From: Jutongia huaianensis
GTDB taxonomy: Bacteria > Bacillota > Clostridia > Lachnospirales > Lachnospiraceae
Assembly: GCF_014384985.1 (NCBI RefSeq)
Contig: NZ_JACRSX010000017.1
Span: forward strand, 1 to 64,000
DNA length: 64,000 nt
Direction of reading: 5' to 3'
The notes under the pieces were generated by a model. The model saw only the letters and a program-made list of their open reading frames with translations. It was not told the DNA's origin and searched no databases. The translations under genes were made by a program, and so were the position numbers. Shown piece after piece: positions 59,265 to 64,000 of the stretch (position 1 is the first letter of the stretch; each line of letters begins with the position of its first letter).

Positions 59265-60437
59265 ATGAGTGTAGTTATTTCAGATTCCGTAAAGTACATT
59301 GGTGTGGACGACACCACCATCGATCTTTTTGAAAGCCAATATGTTGTTCCGGAGGGAGTTTCTTATAATTCCTATGTTATCCTTGATGAAAAAGTTGCTG
59401 TTATGGATACCGTAGATCCCCGCGGTATGGAGCAGTGGGAAAAGAATCTTCTGGACACCCTGAATGGCAGAAAGGTAGATTATCTGGTCGTGCAGCATCT
59501 GGAGCCGGATCATTCCGGCAGTATCGCACGTCTGGTAGAACTTTTCCCGGATGTAACTCTGGTTGGCAACGCCAAGACCTTCGCAATGCTTCCACAGTTT
59601 TTCAACATTCCATTGGAGGGGCATACCCTGACAGTCAAAGAAGGCGATACTCTTTCATTAGGAGAGCATACTCTGACCTTCGTGATGGCACCAATGGTTC
59701 ACTGGCCGGAGGTTATGGTTACTTATGAATCAAAGGAAAAGATCCTCTTCTCCGCAGATGGATTCGGTAAATTCGGTGCCCTTTCCAAGACAGAGGGCGA
59801 GGATGACTGGGCATGTGAAGCCCGCAGATATTATTTCAATATTGTCGGCAAATATGGTGCACCGGTACAGACCCTTCTCAAAAAGGCTGCCGGGCTGGAT
59901 ATCGCTACGATCTGTCCACTTCATGGTCCGGTTTTAAAGGACAACCTCGGATATTATCTGGATCTGTACAATACCTGGAGCAGCTATCAGCCGGAGGATA
60001 AGGGTATTCTCGTAGCATACGCCTCCATCCACGGCAATACGGCAAAGGCTGCAGAAAAGCTTGCCGAAATGCTTCGTGAAAAAGGGGCCGAAAAGGTGGT
60101 TGTAAGCGATCTTGCCAGAGAGGATATGGCAGAGGTTATCGAGGATGCGTTCCGTTATGACCGCATGATTCTGGCGGCTGCCAGCTATGATGCCGGAGTT
60201 TTCCCATGTATGCAGGATTTCCTTCATCATCTCCAGAGCAAGGCTTATCAGAATCGTAAGGTCGGTATTATGGAAAACGGTTCCTGGGCTCCGACTGCAG
60301 CACGCACAATGAAATCTATTCTGGAAACCATGAAAAATATCGAGATCGTAGAGCCTGTTGTTACGATCCGTTCCGTTATGAAGGACAGTGATCTCCCTGA
60401 AATGGAGAAGCTTGCAGATGCTATGACTGCAAAATAG
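59265..60437 (+). CDS. fprA: A-type flavoprotein (flavodiiron oxygen/NO reductase)
   Basis: 390 residues. N-terminal metallo-beta-lactamase-like diiron domain (about 1-250) with the ligand motif HLEPDHSG (H-x-E-x-D-H), MVHWPEVMVTYE and CPLHGPVL. C-terminal flavodoxin domain (about 255-390: ILVAYASIHGNTAKAAEKLAEML, AAASYDAGVFPCMQDFL). No rubredoxin fusion. These enzymes reduce O2 (or NO) to water in anaerobes, drawing electrons from rubredoxin or F420/NADH systems, and protect clostridia from air. The site before the ATG is GAGG. It stands alone between a promoter and a terminator. Confidence 0.94.
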   Translation: MSVVISDSVKYIGVDDTTIDLFESQYVVPEGVSYNSYVILDEKVAVMDTVDPRGMEQWEKNLLDTLNGRKVDYLVVQHLEPDHSGSIARLVELFPDVTLVGNAKTFAMLPQFFNIPLEGHTLTVKEGDTLSLGEHTLTFVMAPMVHWPEVMVTYESKEKILFSADGFGKFGALSKTEGEDDWACEARRYYFNIVGKYGAPVQTLLKKAAGLDIATICPLHGPVLKDNLGYYLDLYNTWSSYQPEDKGILVAYASIHGNTAKAAEKLAEMLREKGAEKVVVSDLAREDMAEVIEDAFRYDRMILAAASYDAGVFPCMQDFLHHLQSKAYQNRKVGIMENGSWAPTAARTMKSILETMKNIEIVEPVVTIRSVMKDSDLPEMEKLADAMTAK

Positions 60438-60475
60438 TCCTATATCTGTAACTCAGATATTTTTATACAATAACA

Positions 60476-60554
60476 AATCCCCGTGAATACAGGATGACAT
60501 GAACCATTGGTTACGATCTATGATCCAGGTCATCTCCTGTAATCCACGGGGATT
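60476..60554 (+). terminator. Long hairpin terminator after fprA
   Basis: Outer 10-bp stem AATCCCCGTG / CACGGGGATT and inner ACAGGATGAC / GTCATCTCCTGT pairing, followed by ACTTTTTGTTTTTT. On the minus strand the outer stem may also serve the DUF4430 gene, whose end lies at 60605. Confidence 0.75.
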
Positions 60555-60604
60555 ACTTTTTGTTTTTTATGTTTTATTTCACATTTTACTCTTCAAAAGC
60601 TGTT

Positions 60605-62596
60605 TTATTTCACAATAACCTTCACTTTACTCTTCTTTCCATCGGCCTTCAGGGTGACTACTGCAGAACCCTTCTTGATGCCCTTTACCGTTGTTGTCAC
60701 CTGTGTCACTGTAGCTTTCTTTTTCTGAACAGATGTTTTCACAACCTTTACTGTCTTTTTGTTTACGGTTACCTTCACAAGCTTCTTGATGGATGCATTC
60801 TTAGCTGTTGTTACATTCCACTTAATTGTTGTCTTTTTGCCCTTCTTTACAGTTACCTTTGTCTTCGCAGCTGTAACCTTTTTCACCTTCTTGACAGCCG
60901 GTGTTGTAGTCTTAGCCGGTGCAGATGGACTTACGGCCGGAGTCTGTGTCGGTGCTGCCGGTGTTGTTGCTGCCGGTGCAGATGGACTTACGGAAGGTGT
61001 CTGTGTCGATGCTGCCGGACTTACGGAAGGTGTCTGGCTTGGAGTTACAGATGGTGTCTGACCCGGATCCGGTTCGCCAGATGGGTCCGGACTTGCAGAA
61101 GGCTCCTCAGATGGATCCGGATTCGCCGTTACATCACTGAGATCATAAATAGAAGCTGCATTCTCCATAACACGAATCACTGCATTCAAACCACGAAGAA
61201 GCTGCTCCGGCTGATAACCCATCAGACTTTCATCCACTGTCTTTTCATCGACATTTACAAATGCAGACGCAGCATCAAGAACGGTCTTTCCTTCTTTAAT
61301 GAAATCGCTTCCATCTGACTCATCACAAGGATTGATACGAAGCTGTCCCATAGCAGTCATAACCTGAGCCAGAGACCATGCATTATTATCAGAGCCCCAT
61401 GCTGCATAAGCACCCTTCTGATTCTGCAGGCTCTCCATAAAATGAGTTCCTTTGGCAACTGCCTTGGCTGTAGCCGCATTGTCTTCACCGGAAATATATG
61501 GATATAATGCCTGCAACGGCATTGCCACATCGTCCACCGTAGACCAGGTAGAAGCTGTGGCAACCTTTGCGATGGCGGTACCAACCTGACCGGTTACGTT
61601 CTTTACAAGCTGTGCTCTGGTAATATAATCATCTCCTGTTGGAAGCTGATAATTTCCGGAATCAAATGCAAGAAGCATTGTAGCATCAAGCATATCTGCT
61701 ACAGTGTTAGCATAATTACTCTTCTTTGCCATTGCTTCGATTAGATTAAAACCACGGATATCCTTTGCATCTTTCCCCATAGCAGTTACAAAAAGAACAA
61801 TCTTTGCATATGCAAATTCTGAATATCCACCTACCAGTGTATCGAAATCTTTTTCCTCACCGTTATCGGTAACGGTTCCCTTGTCCTTCAGTTCCTGAAG
61901 CTGGGAAGCTGCCTTTTTATACATTTTATTGAAATAATCGTCTGCCTTGTATCCGGCACGAATCAATGAGAATGCTGCATATAATGCATTTGGCTGCTCA
62001 ATGCCGTAAACGGTTCCATCTCCAAACATCTGCTGATAAATTGCATCCGCAAGAACATCCTGCTGTGCCTTGGCATTTGTAAGGAGCTTTGTCGCTGCCG
62101 CACTGTCCGGATTTTTAGCAGGATCATCGGCAAAAATAGCTGCGCCGGTTGCTGTTGCATAATTTCCATAAGCAAAAATAAAGCTTATTTTATCATTATC
62201 CTTCAAAACAGTCTGGCCAATTCCGTATTGTGAATAGTCTCCATTTACACAAAATGACCAATAACCTTTCGTGTAATCCTTCGGTGCCGTAATACTTCCA
62301 ATACCATTCAAATATGGTCCCCAGGAACTCTCCACAATATCACAGGAAATATTTCTGGAAGATAATGCCTCCTTTAAAGCTACATCTGCTGTACTTCCTT
62401 CCTCTACCTGTACCGGAAGCTTTCCTGTATTTACCTCATTACCTGCCGCATCTTTTCCTTCTGCTGCCACAAAGACCGTAATCTTATCCGCAGAAGTGTT
62501 GTTCCCGTCAGCCTTTACTGCAGAGCCTGTGCTAAATACTGTCGTAAATGCCAGGGCGGCTGCCAGAAGACTGCTCATCCATTTTTTCTTACTCAT
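60605..62596 (-). CDS. Secreted DUF4430 plus alpha-toroid protein, transcobalamin-like
   Basis: 663 residues from the ATG at 62596 (ATTGGAGGATTGAA upstream). A signal peptide (1-30, ending SAVKADG) precedes a DUF4430 beta domain (about 38-145: KLPVQVEEGSTADVALKEAL, GYWSFCVNGDYSQYGIGQTVLKDND). A helical alpha/alpha-toroid follows (about 160-480; repeats such as IYQQMFGDGT, YAKIVLFVTAMGKDAK and WSLAQVMTAMGQLRINP, as in prenyltransferase/terpene-cyclase-type barrels). A Pro/Ser/Thr stalk (about 500-575) and a Lys-rich Ig-like end complete it. Vertebrate transcobalamin combines the same two folds in the opposite order. It lies 28 nt downstream of an ECF S component gene, which suggests capture of a vitamin such as cobalamin or a relative. 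Confidence 0.87.
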   Translation of the reverse strand: MSKKKWMSSLLAAALAFTTVFSTGSAVKADGNNTSADKITVFVAAEGKDAAGNEVNTGKLPVQVEEGSTADVALKEALSSRNISCDIVESSWGPYLNGIGSITAPKDYTKGYWSFCVNGDYSQYGIGQTVLKDNDKISFIFAYGNYATATGAAIFADDPAKNPDSAAATKLLTNAKAQQDVLADAIYQQMFGDGTVYGIEQPNALYAAFSLIRAGYKADDYFNKMYKKAASQLQELKDKGTVTDNGEEKDFDTLVGGYSEFAYAKIVLFVTAMGKDAKDIRGFNLIEAMAKKSNYANTVADMLDATMLLAFDSGNYQLPTGDDYITRAQLVKNVTGQVGTAIAKVATASTWSTVDDVAMPLQALYPYISGEDNAATAKAVAKGTHFMESLQNQKGAYAAWGSDNNAWSLAQVMTAMGQLRINPCDESDGSDFIKEGKTVLDAASAFVNVDEKTVDESLMGYQPEQLLRGLNAVIRVMENAASIYDLSDVTANPDPSEEPSASPDPSGEPDPGQTPSVTPSQTPSVSPAASTQTPSVSPSAPAATTPAAPTQTPAVSPSAPAKTTTPAVKKVKKVTAAKTKVTVKKGKKTTIKWNVTTAKNASIKKLVKVTVNKKTVKVVKTSVQKKKATVTQVTTTVKGIKKGSAVVTLKADGKKSKVKVIVK

Positions 62597-62624
62597 TTCA
62601 ATCCTCCAATCATTTGTGCTGTGT

Positions 62625-63653
62625 TTACAGTGTAATCCCAAATTTCCCTTGTATACGCTCCAGTTTTTGTAAAATGCTGTCCCCAAAAAGGAACATACAC
62701 AACGCCGCCGTTCCGGCATGCGCCGCGTCATAGGGTGCCCCTGTCAGGTATAATGCTTTTAATGTCTCCCAGCTGATATCCCCTGCAGAGGAATCTGCCG
62801 GATATGTCATAAGCATCGCCGCAAAGTTCATCAAACCTCCATATAGCAGAAACACCACAAAAAACGTAAACACCGTTGTCGTGATATCATCCACCGGGAG
62901 CTTTTTCCTTTGCAGCACACATCCGGCCGCCAGTCCCGCAATACCATAGAAGTAAAGCCTCCATCCAAAGAAGCTCTGTTCACCGGGATCATTCCGGAAC
63001 AAAAAGACAATATAAGCAAGCACCCATGCAAATAAAACGCTAAGAACCGGTCCCATAAGCACCCGAAACGTTCTGCCCTTCTCCAGGGAAAGGCGTCTCG
63101 CCAGAGTCTCTCCGGTCCTTCTGCGTTCTACTTTATTAAAAGCCAGGCCGGATAAATATCCGACCATCCCCCAGGCAGCCATCTGCCAGGGAGTCCATGG
63201 CCCCTGACCATCAAAAAAGTTACAAACCAGTCTGCTCATGGCACCGATCAGAAAGCCGGCCTCCGGTCCCAGACCAATTCCGCAAATTACCACCATCGTG
63301 GTACCGGCATGGAGCGGTATCGTATGTGCACAGATTTCATTCATGACCACACATAATGCAGTCAGAGTGGACAAAAGAACTACTTCTCTGGCACGGGGTT
63401 TCCGTCTTTCATACTGTCCAAAAAACAGGACAAGTACCAAAGCAACTCCACCAAAACCAATCAGAAGATAATGCCTCCCCTCAAGCAAAACTGCCGACAC
63501 AAACAGCAGAATGATCATAGCCGCAAAAAGCAGTACACCATTCCACCTTCGCCGCTTTGATTTTTCTTCCAGATACTCCTCCCAATCAAATCTGCGCCGG
63601 CCGGAGACATCCTTTCCCGGCTCTGTCATACGGCTAAGGCCCTCTTCTCTCAT
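62625..63653 (-). CDS. ECF transporter S component (substrate-binding membrane subunit)
   Basis: 342 residues from the ATG at 63653, which overlaps the stop of the ATPase gene as TGATG; the longer frame inside that gene is not supported. A charged N-terminus (about 1-40) is followed by around 8 hydrophobic helices. The S-component-like stretch EVVLLSTLTALCVVMNEICA and AGTTMVVICGIGLGPEAGFLIGAMSRLVCNFFDGQGPWTPWQMAAWGMVGYLSG matches vitamin-type ECF S proteins. The substrate is not evident; the secreted DUF4430/toroid protein downstream points to a corrinoid or similar molecule. The long extra C-terminal helices are unusual for S components (about 180-200 residues). Confidence 0.8.
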   Translation of the reverse strand: MREEGLSRMTEPGKDVSGRRRFDWEEYLEEKSKRRRWNGVLLFAAMIILLFVSAVLLEGRHYLLIGFGGVALVLVLFFGQYERRKPRAREVVLLSTLTALCVVMNEICAHTIPLHAGTTMVVICGIGLGPEAGFLIGAMSRLVCNFFDGQGPWTPWQMAAWGMVGYLSGLAFNKVERRRTGETLARRLSLEKGRTFRVLMGPVLSVLFAWVLAYIVFLFRNDPGEQSFFGWRLYFYGIAGLAAGCVLQRKKLPVDDITTTVFTFFVVFLLYGGLMNFAAMLMTYPADSSAGDISWETLKALYLTGAPYDAAHAGTAALCMFLFGDSILQKLERIQGKFGITL

Positions 63654-64000
63654 CAGCCACACCCCGCTTTCTGCAGGGCGGCAATGATATCTTCCGTCCG
63701 GAAGCATTCTCCCAGAATCCCCTGGGACATTCTGCCCGCCGGTGTTGTATAGAATACATTGTCCCGGAAAAAGGACTCTGTCGGGGACTGACTGATTATC
63801 TGCCCATCAAAAAGCAGACCACAGATATTTGCATATTGTGCACAAAAATCCATATCATGGGAAACCAGCACAATACTTTTTCCCTTAAGGCACAAATCTT
63901 TTAACAGCTCTGCCAGCTTTTTCTTAAAGGCACCATCCAGTCCCTTGGTTGGTTCATCCAACAGCAGAATATCCGGTTCTGTCATCAGAAGCTTTCCTAA
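63653..64000 (-). CDS. ABC ATPase, ECF-type, cut by right edge
   Basis: The C-terminal 115 codons are visible: Walker B and D-loop in PDILLLDEPTKGLDG, LKGKSIVLVSHDMDFCAQ with the H-loop His, then a ~45-residue tail (GQIISQSPTESFFRDNVFY). The frame continues past 64000 (LGKLL before MTEP), so Walker A and signature lie outside. The sequence type is close to EcfA/CbiO, and the distance to the end suits either a single ATPase or the second half of an EcfA1-A2 fusion. Translationally coupled to the S component gene. Confidence 0.85.
   Translation of the reverse strand, partial: LGKLLMTEPDILLLDEPTKGLDGAFKKKLAELLKDLCLKGKSIVLVSHDMDFCAQYANICGLLFDGQIISQSPTESFFRDNVFYTTPAGRMSQGILGECFRTEDIIAALQKAGCG

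Overview
The window looks like a chromosomal segment of a strictly anaerobic gut Firmicute, most likely Lachnospiraceae (Coprococcus/Roseburia/Blautia-like). This rests on gene content and style: ftsEX next to an EnvC/PcsB-like hydrolase, a large (~270 nt) Gram-positive-type SRP RNA, an isoleucine T-box, an FprA flavodiiron protein, PadR/HAAS cassettes, lysine-rich Big2-type surface proteins and moderate GC. The taxonomic call is inference; no marker gene was compared.

Layout. 1-1.9 kb is AT-rich and accessory: a HEPN-like gene cut by the left edge, a decayed IS200-type transposase and a methyltransferase. 1.9-5.7 kb holds an AAA-ATPase/PD-(D/E)XK protein and a secreted GH5 glucanase with a C-terminal lectin-type module. 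5.8-14.9 kb carries a SulP transporter, a nitroreductase, a zinc-finger-less DnaJ behind a promoter with a CIRCE-like operator, an operon of tcdA, a DUF gene, nhaC and another unknown, and an AlbA/Schlafen-type regulator.

14.9-26.1 kb is the centrepiece: a co-directional sulfur block read right to left from a good sigma-A promoter at 26048-26076. In transcription order it encodes MetY, a siroheme sulfite reductase with two ferredoxin clusters, a TusA-like protein, a thioredoxin-like protein (CIPC), a small sulfur carrier (HcyS-like), an E1-like adenylating enzyme (HcyF-like), two tandem copies of a structured repeat, a JAMM protease (HcyD-like), Apr-type APS reductase subunits, CysD, CysN, a structured spacer, a cysteine-free Rrf2 (CymR-like) regulator and a thioredoxin reductase. 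Together these could carry sulfate to APS, sulfite, sulfide, carrier thiocarboxylate and homocysteine. The closest precedent I know is the HcyS/HcyD/HcyF route of Wolinella succinogenes.

26.2-40.6 kb is cell-surface and division biology: a 1449-residue lectin/Ig-like secreted protein, ctpA, an EnvC-like M23 protein, ftsX, ftsE, a CdaR/PucR-type regulator, an MsmX/UgpC ATPase, and an operon of a degenerate LCP protein, a WecG/TagA-like protein and a YitT protein. 40.7-51.4 kb has an SDR, a large cNMP-domain protein of unknown role, SRP RNA, an acetyltransferase, tadA, an unknown protein with a Glu/Pro-rich linker, an Mrp-type ATPase and ileS behind a T-box.

51.5-55.5 kb is again AT-rich and accessory: an XRE regulator, a HAAS/secreted-protein/HAAS/PadR cassette, a MYG1 protein and a DUF4160/DUF2442 pair. 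55.6-64 kb holds icd, a Big2 protein, an S1-domain protein, fprA and a right-edge operon of an ECF-type ATPase (cut by the edge), an ECF S component and a secreted DUF4430 plus alpha-toroid protein that resembles a shuffled transcobalamin. No tRNA, rRNA, CRISPR array or intact insertion sequence was recognised.
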